NCBI GenBank assembly: GCA_040255445.1
Contig: JBDZUZ010000044.1
Location: 1-24,069, forward strand
Length of the DNA stretch: 24,069 nucleotides
Origin: JBDZUZ01 sp040255445
GTDB taxonomy: Bacteria > Planctomycetota > Phycisphaerae > Phycisphaerales > UBA1924
Direction: 5' to 3'
This document shows positions 24,001 to 24,069 of the stretch, piece after piece. The translations under genes and the position numbers were made by a program. Below the pieces are notes generated by a model. The model was not told the DNA's origin. It made no database searches and saw only the letters and a program-made list of their open reading frames with translations. Each line of letters begins with the position of its first letter. Position 1 is the first letter of the stretch.

Positions 24001-24054
24001 GACCCCGGGCGGCCGACGGCCTAGTCGGCGGCGTGCGAACATGGACCCCGGGCG
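24001..24054. repeat. Short direct repeat upstream of glnN
   Basis: GACCCCGGGCG occurs at 24001-24011 and again at 24044-24054. The second copy also forms the left arm of a CCCCGGGC...GCCCGGGG hairpin (24046-24068) that runs into the window end, which may be a terminator for a gene to the right. A regulatory role for the repeat before glnN cannot be established from this sequence. Confidence 0.4.
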
Positions 24055-24069
24055 AGGCGAGCCCGGGGG

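Noticed and set aside
1..24069. Mobile elements, CRISPR array or defence island
   Set aside because: I saw no transposase or integrase motif, no regularly spaced repeats and no composition shift; the region reads as core chromosome.

Overview
The window is very GC-rich, densely packed bacterial chromosome. The gene content fits a planctomycete, most likely of the class Phycisphaerae: a type II secretion (Gsp) operon with a PilM/PilN-type GspL, a large HrpA-type DEAH helicase, a type III (GlnN) glutamine synthetase, and exported, poorly conserved helical proteins. This placement is inferred from gene content and composition, not from a marker gene. I see no transposase, integrase, CRISPR array or rRNA. 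No gene-free stretch exceeds 300 bases; the longest gaps, about 115-180 bases, are described in the feature list.

Layout: (1) Bases 1-1134 hold the 3' part of a gene that enters from the left; its C-terminal domain carries a JAMM/MPN-like metal-site pattern. (2) Bases 1279-3870 hold two tandem, divergent paralogues for exported helical proteins of about 400 residues, separated by a strong UUCG-tetraloop terminator. (3) Bases 4030-17129 are one continuous operon in the order gspE-F-G-H-I-J-K-L-M-C-D plus a beta-propeller lipoprotein gene. From gspH onward nearly every junction is an ATGA or similar stop/start overlap, so the genes are translationally coupled. Together they encode the assembly ATPase, inner-membrane platform, major and minor pseudopilins, actin-like/ferredoxin-like platform proteins, the GspC-like connector and the outer-membrane secretin. 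The prepilin peptidase (GspO) is not in the window. (4) Bases 17195-21121 encode the HrpA-like helicase, followed by a small 21-cysteine Csp-type copper-binding protein at 21237-21593. (5) On the minus strand lie a tRNA-Ile2 (CAU anticodon, read after lysidine modification) and the type III glutamine synthetase, with tandem hairpins and a strong terminator between them.

The most interesting part is the secretion operon. Its secretin appears to have one more N-domain than the usual GspD, with low-complexity insertions. GspL has a long extra C-terminal region. GspK carries a textbook EF-hand loop. Two minor pseudopilins deviate at the prepilin peptidase site (Ala at -1) or at the normally invariant Glu5 (Asp instead). 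The operon ends in an uncharacterised lipoprotein translationally coupled to the secretin, a candidate for a lineage-specific secretion component. These are readings by eye of sequence patterns; no alignment or database search was possible.
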